NCBI GenBank assembly: GCA_030248215.1
Contig: JASANG010001208.1
Coordinates: forward strand, 61,350 to 125,349
DNA: 64,000 nt
Direction: 5' to 3'
Origin: Enoplolaimus lenunculus
Lineage: Eukaryota; Nematoda; Enoplea; Enoplida; Thoracostomopsidae
Numbering within the stretch: the first letter of the stretch is position 1; every line of letters begins with the position of its first letter. Shown here piece after piece: positions 43,775 through 55,900 of the stretch. Below the pieces are notes generated by a model. That model worked only from the letters and a program-made list of their open reading frames with translations. It had not been told where the DNA came from and made no database searches. The position numbers and the translations under genes were made by a program.

Positions 43775-45328
43775 TACAAATGCTAGTAAATTTTTATGTG
43801 TGTTCTGAGCGGATAAGAGTGTTGCCGAATTCCGGTGCGCCCGTTGAACGCGTTACCAAACAAGAACAGGTTCCGGCGCTCAACACACCGGACTCGGAAG
43901 TACATACAAATAGTCGCCCATAACAATTGTGCTTCCAAACAGTTCTACGGCATACAATGCAGAAAATGCTTACCCGTCATGTGTCCGAATTTAAGTCCAA
44001 ACTGACTTGTTTCCAAATTAAAACCAAGTTCAACTTGTGTTTTGACAGATTGTACGTCATGGCGAACTGATTGTACGTCTTTTAAGACGTCTTCGCGAAT
44101 TGTCAAAACTTCGTGTTGTACTGTTTGAACATCGCGTAGTATGTCACGCTTGGCAGCCTGAACATCTGTACTGTTTGTTTACGATTCTCCTTGTTATATA
44201 TGCACAATACAAATGCTAGTAAATTTTTATGTGTGTTCTGAACGGATAAGAGCGTTGCCGAATTCCGGTGCGCCCGTTGAACGCGCTACCTAACAAGAAC
44301 AGGTTCCGGCGCTCAACACACCGGACTCGGAAGTACATACAAATAGTCGCCCATAACAATTGTGCTTCCAAACAGTTCTACGGCATACAATGCAGAAAAT
44401 GCTTACCCGTCATGTGTCCGAATTTAAGTCCAAACTGACTTGTTTCCAAATTAAAACCAAGTTCAACTTGTGTTTTGACAGATTGTACGTCATGGCGAAC
44501 TGATTGTACGTCTTTTAAGACGTCTTCGCGAATTGTCAAAACTTTGTTGTACTGTTTGAACATCGCGTAGTACGTCACGCTTGACAGCCTGAACATCTGT
44601 ACTGTTTGTTTACGATTCTCCTTGTTATATATGCACAATACAAATGCTAGTAAATTTTTATGTGTGTTCTGAGCGGATAAGAGTGTTGCCGAATTCCGGT
44701 GCGCCCGTTGAACGCGTTACCAAACAAGAACAGGTTCCGGCGCTCAACACACCGGACTCGGAAGTACATACAAATAGTCGCCCATAACAATTGTGCTTCC
44801 AAACAGTTCTACGGCATACAATGCAGAAAATGCTTACCCGTCATGTGTCCGAATTTAAGTCCAAACTGACTTGTTTCCAAATTAAAACCAAGTTCAACTT
44901 GTGTTTTGACAGATTGTACGTCATGGCGAACTGATTGTACGTCTTTTAAGACGTCTTCGCGAATTGTCAAAACTTCGTGTTGTACTGTTTGAACATCGCG
45001 TAGTATGTCACGCTTGGCAGTCTGAACATCTGTACTGTTTGTTTACGATTCTCCTTGTTATATATGCACAATACAAATGCTAGTAAATTTTTATGTGTGT
45101 TCTGAACGGATAAGAGCGTTGCCGAATTCCGGTGCGCCCGTTGAACGCGCTACCTAACAAGAACAGGTTCCGGCGCTCAACACACCGGACTCGGAAGTAC
45201 ATACAAATAGTCGCCCATAACAATTCTGCTTCCAAACAGTTCTACGGCATACAATGCAGAAAATGCTTACCCGTCATGTGTCCGAATTTAAGTCCAAACT
45301 GACTTGTTTCCAAATTAAAACCAATTCG
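43590..45328 (-). repeat. A-B-A-B tandem array in the 5' leader of the Ty3-type fossil
   Basis: Four units of 431-433 bp, phased by CAACTTGTGTTTT at about 43600, 44030, 44463 and 44895. Units 1 and 3 share one set of variants (GAGCGGATAAGAGTG, GTTACCAAAC), units 2 and 4 another (GAACGGATAAGAGCG, GCTACCTAAC), so the array grew as an 864 bp dimer duplication. It includes the first codons of gag and its upstream leader. Confidence 0.85.
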
Positions 45329-45419
45329 TCTTAGCACTGTTCCACAAACTGAACATATATATTTCGGGCTAGTCGCCCACACATTTAACAAATTTGCATA
45401 AAATTTTATAAATTTTTAT

Positions 45420-45821
45420 TAGGGATGAGCCGATAGCAAAATTTTTGCCGATACCGATGCCGATTCTTTTTTGGAATTTTGCCGATGCCGATTCCACCTT
45501 TAGTACACCATGTAACAAACAGATAGGATATATACTATATACATTACATAAACACATGAAGACTTAAACCCTAACGATCATAAACGATTATAATTTTACA
45601 AAAACGGTTAATTTTAATTAATTTTTTCAAACAAACGCAAGTGAGAACAATTTCCCAGAGCAGACACACTGATATGCGCCCAGAAACGAAATTGATAGCA
45701 TTCCAACTGATTGTTATGTGCAAAAAGTATCTGAAAAGAATCGGCAATTTTTTGCAGTGCCGATGCCGATACTCACGAAAAGTGCCGATTATTGCCGATG
45801 CCGATTAATCGTCACATCCCA
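45420..45821. mobile_element. 402 bp hAT MITE (GCCGATGCCGAT family)
   Basis: Ends TAGGGATG ... CATCCCA with duplication ATTTTTAT (45412-45419, 45822-45829). A half copy lies at 52848-52940 (TAGGGATGTGCTGATACC). Confidence 0.85.
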
Positions 45822-45829
45822 ATTTTTAT

Positions 45830-46310
45830 TTTATTTTCCTTTATCTGTTTCCGTTGTTTTCGCCTTTTTTTGTTTTGTTTCGTTTTCTTTCCTTTTTCCA
45901 TGCTTCCGTCATCTTCCCCTAGCTATGTCATTCTTCCCATATACCACAGTAACAGCGTCTGCATGACATAGTTTTTTCGCCAATTTTAGGGGCCCTAGAA
46001 ATTTGGGGTTAGGGGCCAATTGGCCCCTAAAATTTTTTCACAAGCTGTTTTTCAGAAATAGGTTGCAATTTCATTCCCAGGAAAATACAAATTTGATAAC
46101 TTCGCCTGCGGCGCTACCTGATTTAATACTTGCTTATTTCACTTCAAGATACCATATATACGTAACGTGCATAAACTCAATCTTCGAATATGATATCAGT
46201 GTCCGAGTAATCTTCATCAGAGTATGTACTCTCGTATGTTGCTTTTTTTAAAAAAATTGAAATTTCACATATAATAACACTTTTACAATTGGCCCCTGTC
46301 CAGATGCAAG
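45830..46310. other. noncoding, with a perfect 22 bp palindrome
   Basis: 46009-46030 reads TTAGGGGCCAA / TTGGCCCCTAA. Otherwise pyrimidine-rich sequence with no exon or transposon ends. Confidence 0.6.
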
Positions 46311-46314
46311 GTGT

Positions 46315-46545
46315 GAAGTACCGGTCCTACCAAGACTGACATGGGGGCTACGAAGTGAGTGCAATGGTAAATTACCGGTCTATGAACACGGTTTGACATG
46401 CGGATGTATGGAGGCAAAATGAAACCTCATGCTAATGCTGCACATCGGTAAAACGTTGATGCATATGTAGTGCCTTCATATGCAAAAAGCGGTAAAAACG
46501 TATAAGAACCAAGATACATGTGTATGTTGAGGTTCTTGTAAGGCA
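46315..46545 (+). repeat. SINE-like relative of the 22.4-23.0 kb units
   Basis: CCTACCAAGACTGACATGGG followed by GGGGGCTACGAAGTGAGTGC, the same junction as at 22720-22760 on the opposite strand, then unrelated body sequence. Confidence 0.55.
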
Positions 46546-46759
46546 TAAAAACAGAGAAACTGAGCAGTTGATTGCGAGGCGGCGTAAACTCCGATTTAAG
46601 ATTTTGATTGTCTACTAATTTATTGTGATCGCACGTTTACTCGTGACGCTCCTGGTTTGGGATTTTCCTTCAACTCCTTTAGATCTGGTTCAATAATGTA
46701 GCGCGTTCTGCCCTATAGCTAAATGACACGGCATCGGCACGTAAGGTCCTATAAATTCC

Positions 46760-47096
46760 TTAATGTGATTAAAGTTTACTCGGATTGGCTCCTATCCAGG
46801 AGAATCACACTGTCTAATCAAAGCTGTTGTTGCGATAAGGTCCACACCATGGATGATAAAATTTAGTATTTAGTAATACCTTTTCTCCGCTTAATTGTGT
46901 ACAGCAGTTGTACTCTTTCGTCAACATTAAACTTATGTGGTTTGCTCTTTTGTCATAAAGTCATTTTTGTCAAGCCTGTGCGCTGCGGATAACGTTTACT
47001 TAGAATGGTTCCTGTCCAGGAGAATCACAGTGTCTAATCAAAGCTGTTGTTAACCCAAGTTATAAAACACGATAAGGTCCACGCCTTGGATGATCG
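46760..47096 (+). repeat. direct duplication of about 100 bp
   Basis: 46763-46857 and 46987-47095 share AGTTTACT..GATTGGCTCC / TGTCCAGGAGAATCACA..GTCTAATCAAAGCTGTTG and GATAAGGTCCAC..C..TGGATGAT; the second copy has about 15 bp extra. Confidence 0.75.
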
Positions 47097-48161
47097 AAAT
47101 AGTAGTTTAGCTAATAGATAATTTGCATATTAACATAGTTTATAAGCATAAATTAGGACTTTTTACAATATGTCACTAACTGTTCAGGTTAAAAGCTATA
47201 TAATTTAAGCACTATAGGGTTTTTATGGGCGAGGAATTTGAATAAATTGTTTACAAACGTCCAAAACCGATAATTGAATAGTTAGCTAATAGCTAATTTG
47301 CATATTGGCTTAATTGACAAGTCAAAACTAGGACATTTTAAATTATTTCAGTAATTATTAGGGTTTACTGATGGTTGGTTTTTGGGTGCGATGAATCTGA
47401 ATAAATTGTTTACATACCTCCAAAACCGCTAATCGAATAGTTAGTTAATAGCTAATTTGCATATTGCTTAATTGACAAAACAAAATTACGACTTTTTAAA
47501 TTATTTCAATATTTATTAGGGTTTACTGAAGGTTTTTTGGTGCGAGGAATCTGAATAAATTGTTTATCAACGTGTAAACCCGATAATTGAGTAGTTTAGA
47601 TAATTTGCATATAAGCATAATTGATATGCCTAAATTAGGCGTTTTTACAATGATTCACTAATTATTAGGGTTACAAGCAATCTAATTTCAGCAATAATGG
47701 GTTTTTAGGTGCCAGAAATTTGAATAAATTGTTTACTAACCTCCAAAACCGATAATTGAATAGTTAGGTAATAGCTAATTTGCATATTAGCTTAATTGAA
47801 AAGACAAAACTAGAACTTTTTAAATTATTTCCATAATTATCAGGGTTTATTGAAGGTTTTTGGGTGCGAAGAATCTGAATAAATTGTTTACAAACCTCCA
47901 AAACCGATAATTTAATAGTTAGCTAATAACTAATTTGCATATTAGCTTAATTGACAGAACAAAATTAGGACTTTTTAAATTATTCCAAAAATTATTAGAG
48001 TGGCTGAAAAGTTTTTGGGTGCGAGGAATTTGAATAAATAGTTTACAAATATCCGAAACCGATAATTGAATAGTTAGCTAATAGCTAATTTGCATATTAG
48101 CTTAATTGCTTACGTGCGTTCGAGCTTCGCTCAATAAATGTAGTCCCACTACGACTGGTCT
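47097..48161 (+). mobile_element. Helentron-like copy without its 5' end
   Basis: About seven internal units of about 155 bp and a normal 3' end (CTACGACTGGT at 48151-48161). The 5' foldback and the CCGTCCGT stretch are missing. Confidence 0.7.
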
Positions 48162-48241
48162 ATGTGCTAAGTTTAACATCAGCGATTTTGGTCGCATTAT
48201 TTTAACTTCTTTCGCGACAAAACTAGGACTTTTTAAATTAT

Positions 48242-49562
48242 TGAGCGAAGCGTTTTATGTTTTGTACTTGGGGGTCGAAAGGTGGATGTCCGTCCGTCCG
48301 TCTGTCCGTCCGAAAAGAATCTCAGGAACGGCTGAACCGATTTTGATAAACTTTTTTTTGTTTGAAAGCCAATTATCCTAGGGTGTTAACCTCGCATTGG
48401 GGTTTTAAAATTTTAAGTTGTTTCTTAGCTACAGGCTAATTTGCATAATTAATTAAGCCTAAATTAGGACTTTCCACAATATTTCACTAATTATTACAGT
48501 TAGAAGCAATCTAATTTTAGCATTAAAGGGTTTTTGGGTGCGAGGAATCCGCGTAGACTGTTTACAGACCTCCAAAGCCGATAATTGAGCAGTTAGCTAC
48601 TAGATAATTTACATATTTGCATAGTTTATAAGCCTAAATTAGGACTTTTTACAATATTTCACTAATTATTAAGGTTAAAAGCAATATAATTTCAACGCTA
48701 AAGGGTTTTTAGGTGCGAGGAATTTGAATAAATAGTTTACAGACATCCAAAACCGATAATTGAATAGTTAGCTAATAGTTAATTTGCAATTAGCTTAATT
48801 GACAAGATAAAACTAGGACTTTTTAAATTATTTCAATAATTATTAGCAGGGTGCAACCGGAATTCCGGTTCCGGTTCCGGTTCCGGCATTTTTTCACCTT
48901 CCGGTTCCGGTTCCGGTAAATTTTTACCGGATTTAAAAATTCCGGTGTTATAATTTGGCCGTTTTCTTAACTTTGCTAATTTTTAAAAATCTCTTTTGAA
49001 AGCCACTTGTACTCCGAATATAAGCCATTGATGGTGGATTTCACTTCAGTCGATGATGAAAATCTAAAATACAACAAATAAAATAAATACCTATGTTCGA
49101 CTAAGGTTATTTCACAAATAATAGAGCAAAAAATAAGATTAAAATGAAATTTTTGGTGAAATGCATTTTTCACTTTCCGGTTCCGGTTCCGGTAAAATTT
49201 TCAAATTCCGGTTCCGGTAAATTGTAATTCCGGTTGCACCCTGATTATTAGGGTTTACTGAAGGTTTTTGGGTGCGAGAAATCTGTATCAATTGTTTGCA
49301 AACTCCAAACCGATAAATGAACAGTTAGCTAATAGCTAATTTGCATATTAGCTTAATTGAAAAGACAAAATTAGTACTTTTTAAAATATTCCAAAAATTA
49401 TTAGGGTGGCTGAAGGGTTTTTGGGTGCGAGGAATCTGAGGAAATTGCTTACAACCCTCCAAAACCGAAAAATGAATAGTTAGCTAATACTAATTTGCAT
49501 ATTACCTTAATTGCTTACGTGTTCGAGCTTCGCTCAATAAATGTAGTCCCACTACGACTGGT
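48242..49562 (+). mobile_element. Helentron-like copy with nested hAT MITE
   Basis: Starts TTGAGCGAAGCG, carries the CCGTCCGT stretch, internal units, and ends at GTAGTCCCACTACGACTGGT. A hAT MITE at 48847-49243 interrupts one unit and duplicates ATTATTAG. Further isolated units continue to about 49945, up to the next exon's acceptor. Confidence 0.75.
48847..49243. mobile_element. hAT MITE (TTCCGGTTCCGG family), copy 2
   Basis: 397 bp, duplication ATTATTAG on both sides, inserted in a Helentron-like unit. Confidence 0.95.
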
Positions 49563-49959
49563 TTCAATAATTATTAGGGTTTACTAAAGGCTTTTGGGTG
49601 CGAGGAATCTAAATAAATTTACAAACGTCTAAAACCGATAGTTGAGTAGTTAGCTAACAGATAATTTGCATATACTCATAATTGGCAAGCCTGAATTAAG
49701 CGTTTTTGCAATATTTCACTACTTATTAGGGTTCAAGCAATCTAATTTCAACAATAATGGGTTTTTGGGTGCGAGGAATAAGAATAAATTGTCTCATATT
49801 TGTTTAATTGATAATCCTAAATCATGGCTTTTTAAATTATTTCGCACATTATTATGGTTACTTTAGGGTTTTTGAGTGCCAGGAATCTGAATAAATTGTT
49901 TATAAACCTTCAAAACCAACAAATGAATAGTTAGCTAATAATATTTTATTTTTTTGTAG

Positions 49960-52900
49960 TCACTCGTACGAATAATCATTTACTACCATTCATAATTCAG
50001 ATGACATTAAGACGCGAGTTCGATGGCTCTTCCGAAGATGTCAATGGGTATGAGCAAAGGTAAGTCTTGTTGATGCAACAACAGTTAGGTATCGAAAACT
50101 AGATGCCATATCTGTCGGGTACGACTGCTCAGCCTCTCCCTGTTATTTGTTACAGCAAGGAAACCGTAAGAAATTAACTCCGTGATTCGAATAGTTTATT
50201 AGGGAATCACGGCGTTAATTTCTGTAAAATTAGAATTTTTTTACCCCCTCGTGACTACTCATAATAAATCAAAGTATTCTTTTTTCTTTAACCGAAGCCG
50301 TTCTGAACAAAAGTAAAACACCATGAATGATATACTGGCTTTTCCACAGCGGGGGGGGCAGCACTTTTCGAAATTTTCACTTCCCCCCCCCGGCGAAAAT
50401 TTTGCCGCCCCTCGGAAAGGCCCCCCGGCGAATTTTCGGCCGCCCCCCAGCAAATTTTTTTGCTGGGGCCCCCAGGACTTTTCTAAGCCAAAAATTTTGA
50501 ATGTTAAAACATAAAGACCTGGATTTTTTTGAGGCGGACATTCGGCAAAATGTGATTTTATATTACGCTGAGTACTCATAATTTTTTAATAACAATTCAA
50601 TAATGAACTGAAAAAAGAACAATTATATAAAGACCGTTTCAAGGCATACAGCATTCGAAAGTACTTTGCAGCAACAAGTTCAACCCGCCTGAGCCTTATG
50701 ATAAACTGAAGCTGTGACAATATATGTTAATCACAGTTTCAATTATAGATTATTTATATTTTAAATAATTGTGCTTCTTTCAACTTCTGGTAAAGTTGTC
50801 GGTAATATTAGTTAAAATTATTGAGCGAAGCGAATCTCCGAGCGAAGCTCGGAGTTTCGCGAAGCGTTTTATGTTTTGTACTTGGGGGTCGAAAGGTGGA
50901 TGTCCATCTGTCCGTCCGAAAAGAATCTCAGGAACGACTGAACCGATTTTGATAAATTTTTTTGTTTGAAAGCCAATTATCCTCGGGTGTTAACCTCGCA
51001 CTGGGGTTTTAAAATTTAAAACCGTTTATTAGCTACAGGCTAATTTGCATAATTAATTAAGCGTAAATTAGGACTTTCCACAATATTTCGCTAATTATTA
51101 CAGTTTGAAGCAATCTAATTTTAGCATTAAAGGGTTTTTGGGTGCGAGAAATCTGCGTAGTTTATAAGCTTAAATTAGGACTTTTTACAATATTTAACTA
51201 ATTATTAAAGTACAAAGCAATACAATTTCAGCACTAAAGGGTTTTTAGGTGCGAGGAATTTGAATAAATAGTTTATAAACATCCGAAACCGATAATTGAA
51301 TAGTTAGCTAATAGCTAATTTGCATATTAGCTTAATTGACAAGACAAAATTAGGACTTTTTAATTTATTTCAATAATTATTTGGGTTTACTGAAGGTTTT
51401 TTGGTGCGAGCAATCTGAATAAATTGTTTACAAACGTCTAAAACCGATAATTGAGCAGTTAGCTAATAGATAATTTGCATATAAGCATAATTGATAAGTC
51501 TAAATTAGGCGTTTTTACAATGTTTCACTAATTATTAGGGTTACAAGCAATCTAATTTCAGCAATATTGGGTTTTCGGGTGCGAAGAATCTGAATAAATT
51601 GTCTACAAACCTTTAAAAGCAATTATCGAATACTTAGCTAATTTGCATATTTGCTTAATTGACGAGAAAAAATTATGACTTTTTAAATGATTTCAATAAT
51701 TATTAGGGTGGTTGAAGGGTTCTTGGGTGCGAGGAATCTTAGAAAATTGCTTAAAAACCTCCAAAATCGATAAATGAATAGTTAGCTAATAACTAATTTG
51801 CATATTACCTTAATTGCTTGCGTGCGTTCGAGCTTCGCTCAATAAATGTAGTCCCATTACGACTGGTTAGTAATTTTCAGTTGAGTTGGAAACACGATCT
51901 AGAATAAAAAATGGTCCAAAAAGTCGGCTTGCAAAGTTTTAAGCCTGCCCCCCAGGACCCCCCAGATCATCTGGGGACCCCCAGGAAAACTGTCCCCCCT
52001 CAGCAAAATTAGCTGCCCACCAGGAAACTCCTGGCCCCCCCCAGGAAACGCCCCCCGGCGGAAATTTTCAAGCTGTGGAGAAGCCAGATATAATAAAGAT
52101 ATTCATATCATAGGCTGTAGGAACCCGGTGTATTTGGTGTCAATCTACTAATCAGTTAATTTTTAGAATTGAAAATTACCATGTGTTCATTTTTTGTAAC
52201 ATCAAAAAGACCTTGGTTGGGACACTAAATATACCGGGTCCCACGGCGGGGTTATTACTACTAAAGTAAAAAATATAGTTTGGCGGCTATTTATTAGTTT
52301 CATTGTATGAAACGGCAAATCTGAGCAGATAAAAATATTCAAAACTTTCGTTAAAAAATCTTTTTCTTATTTTGGTAGCGGTTAAAAATTGACCGAGACC
52401 AAGACCGAAAGTCTCCTTCTACCGAGACCGCCAATCCCAGTTAGTTAGTGAGAACTGCAGTCTCGGTCATTGTAAGTCGGCTCTAGGTCTTGTTAATGCA
52501 CGGGTAGTTATTTATTTGCACAATGTTTGTGTTTGATTCAGTGATTTGCCGTTCAATTATTCATCAAGTTATCACGGTCACCATCATGGTCATTCACATG
52601 AACACACTCAACATACTCGAAGCCATGATAATCGTCATGTTCAACACTCGCGCAACCACAGTGAACTTTATAGAAGAGCTGCTTATCAACACACTTTGCC
52701 TGAAGTCACTCAGAGGAAAAGAATTATAGTGTCTGTTATTAGTCCGCCCGGTGAGTTTTTGTTTGTTTTGTATTCCTGAGATTATATGAACTTTGTATTG
52801 AAGTTCTGTGCGTGAAAATTATTGATTGCACAAGTACATTTTATGTAGGGATGTGCTGATACCAAAATTTTTGCCGATGCGTGTTATTATTTTTAAATTT

Positions 52901-55900
52901 TGCCGATGCCGATTCCAACTTTAGTACACAGCGCTTAATAAACAGAAAGGATACGACATCGCATCATTATGTAAAGTTTAAATTTTCTTAATCCACGGAA
53001 GCGAAATCTTTTTAACTTTTTAACAACGAGCATATTCCGTTATTCTATGTTTTTGTAGCGCTACGTCCAGTTGCAATACGTATTCGTTCGGCCGTGTTAC
53101 TTTAAGGATATCCAGTCTTCCATTGATACTATCAAACAGAGGTCACTAGGATGAGGGTGCAATCGGAATTCCGGTTCCAGCAATTTTTGACCTTCCGAAG
53201 CCGGTTCCGGTAAATTTTTCTCGGAATTAAAAATTCCGATTTTGAGTTTTGGTTGGTGGAAATTTAGATATTTTACTAAAAAATGACGATAAAAATTAAG
53301 TAGATTTCATTCGTATATATAGTATATAAACCTTTACTTGATTTCATTCGTATAGTATACAAACCTTAACAATTGCCAAAAATAAACCATCCAAGGTAGA
53401 TGGCGCTTCCGTGGATTATGAAAATCTAAAATACAGCAGATAAAGTGAATACCTATTTCCAACTAAGAGTTATTTCACAAAAAATATTGCTAAAATAAAA
53501 TTAAAATGAATTTTTTGGTGGCATGTATTTTTTATTTTCCAGTTCCGTTTGCGGTAATTTTTTCAAATTCCGGTTCGGGTAAATTGTAATTCCGGTTCGG
53601 GTAAACTGTAATTTCGGTTGCACTCTGAATACGTATGTATAAATCAAGGTGCAACTGGAATTCCGGAACCGGTGCAAAAACATTTTACTGGAAAAGTGGC
53701 GATAAAAATGAAATAGATTTGCTCCGGCAAAAAACAAAGAAATTGAAACCACCATTGTATTTATGCTAACTACCGTACTACCATGAAATTGATTGACTTA
53801 CTTTTACATATTTGTTCTGTGATACATGTAATGTGTAATCTAAATGTTAATCTTTATTGGGTTACAGTAGCGCGGTATTACCTGACAAACATGACCAGTG
53901 TTATTGGACGTAACAGTATATCTCTCATCATATTCTTATTGCTAAGGCTGAGCATAAACAGCGTAAAAATAAGCGTAACAAAGCGTAAACCCAGGCAAAA
54001 ATAATAAATAGCCTTAATTGTAGCCTCCTCTATTTATTGTACTTAGGAAAAACTGGATGCCCTCAAAAGTAACATGGGCCAAAACACATTGATCTGAACG
54101 CGACGCTACAAAAAGATAGAAAATGATCGGTGTGATATGTTATGCTTTGTCACGTAAATTGGATACCTTAGGCCGGGATGGGAGTGTCGGTGTCGACAAG
54201 TCTCAGTCTCTGTGTTTTGGACCGATACCAGAAGTCGAGGATGCAAACCAACAATTCTTCCTTCTGTGGCCTAAGTTATCCAAAGTATTTGTTTACCTGA
54301 CAAAGCTTAACATTATACGTCGATGCATTTTTAACACTTTAAAAACGACCCTATTCCATTATTTTCTATGTTTATTTAGCGTTCATCCAGTTGCAATATT
54401 AGTTTCGCCCATGTAACTTAAAGACATCCGTTTTCCTCAGAATGCGACCGTATACTCGGTTCCGGTTTATTATTCGGCAAAAACTGATATCCGGTTCCGG
54501 TATCCAGTATAAACCAACCAAATACCGTATACGTATTTACGGTTGTGGTGCTGAATATCATAAAATTGCTTTTTACACGACACGTGGGCTAATTTAATGT
54601 CTGGCTGCGATTGCATTTTTGGGAAAGTCAAGAAGTTCAAGTTTTGATACGTTTTACTATTTGTAACTTGTAAGCGAGCACGAGCTAAACGCATTTTTTG
54701 CATTAATAACTTTTCAGCTTATTAACAGCAATTATGAATTTTATAACAGACGAAAACCTTGAGCATGCTAAAATTACAGCGAAGAAATGAATTATTTTAA
54801 CATATTACAATATCTGGTTCTGGTATCCGGTAAATTAGTATCCGGTTGCACCCTGGTTTTTCCAGACACTATAAAATAGAGGTGGTAGGATCAGGGCTGG
54901 GAGTCTCGGTATTTGGCGGTCTCGATTTCTTTTAAAAATTTTAAGTTTTTTTCGGCGATGACCAATAATTGAACGAGATAGCGGCTTCGATTCAGTTGTG
55001 ATATGAAGCCTTTTGATCTAGAAAATCATCAGCTTTTTAGAAAATCATCAACTTTTTTACATCAGCGTTCAGCTCGTTTTAATGACGCGTAGCTAGCAGG
55101 AATACGTATAACGCAAAATAAATGAACACAGGCCAGGAATTGACGGTTTCGGTTAAAAACCGAGACAGATGAGACGTGACTACCGACCGAGACCGGCCAT
55201 GAAAAGTCTCGGTCTCGCTTATTTTTTTGTCATCCGATAAAAATCAAAATTTTCAAAGTAAATTACTTCAAATGGGTTTTTGTCACTGCCCTCGCTGGCG
55301 TCTCCACAGCGGGGGGCCCCCAGCACTTTTCGAAATTTTGATTTCCCCCCCGGCGAAAATTTTGCCGCCCCCAGGAAAGGCCCCCCGGCGAATTTTCGGC
55401 CGCCCCCCAGCAAATTTTTTTGCTGGGCCCCCCCCCCCCGGACTTTTCTAAGCCAAAAATTTTCAATGTTAAAACATAAAGACCTGGACTTTTTTTGAGG
55501 CGGACATTCGGCAAAATGTGATTTTATATTACGCTGAGTACTCATAATTTTTTAATAGCCTTACAAATACCGGTAGTAACTAGTACAATTAAATAATGAA
55601 CTGAAAAAAAGCACAATTATATAAAGACCGTTTCAGGGCATACAGCATTCGAAAGTACCTTGCAGCAACAAGTTCAACCCGCCTGAGCCTTATGATAAAC
55701 TGAAGCTGTGACTAATATATAAAATATATGTTAATCACAGTTTCAATTATAGATTATCTATGTTTTATATAATTGTGCTTCTTTCAACTTCTGGTAAAGT
55801 TGTCAGTAATATTAGTTAAAATTATTGCTATTAGCGTGTGCGGGGAATTTGTCATGTTGAGCGATGAGTAATCTTCAGTTGAGTTGGAAACACGATCTAG

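Larger units (their letters stand above)
24500..43800 (-). mobile_element. large Ty3/gypsy-type fossil (broken), split by a DNA transposon
   Basis: Order on the minus strand: gag (43774 to 42460), interruption by the DNA transposon at 35470-42453, rest of gag with zinc knuckle, protease, reverse transcriptase, RNase H, integrase and a PHD finger (to about 30638), then an additional block to about 24880. Without the inserted transposon it is about 12 kb, long for the family. It is clearly broken, with several breaks. Both parts share the same scattered 9-mer (CGTCAAGGC), which argues that the additional 3' block belongs to the element. I could not find matching long terminal repeats by eye. 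The near identity of its internal duplications suggests recent rearrangement rather than great age. Confidence 0.75.
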
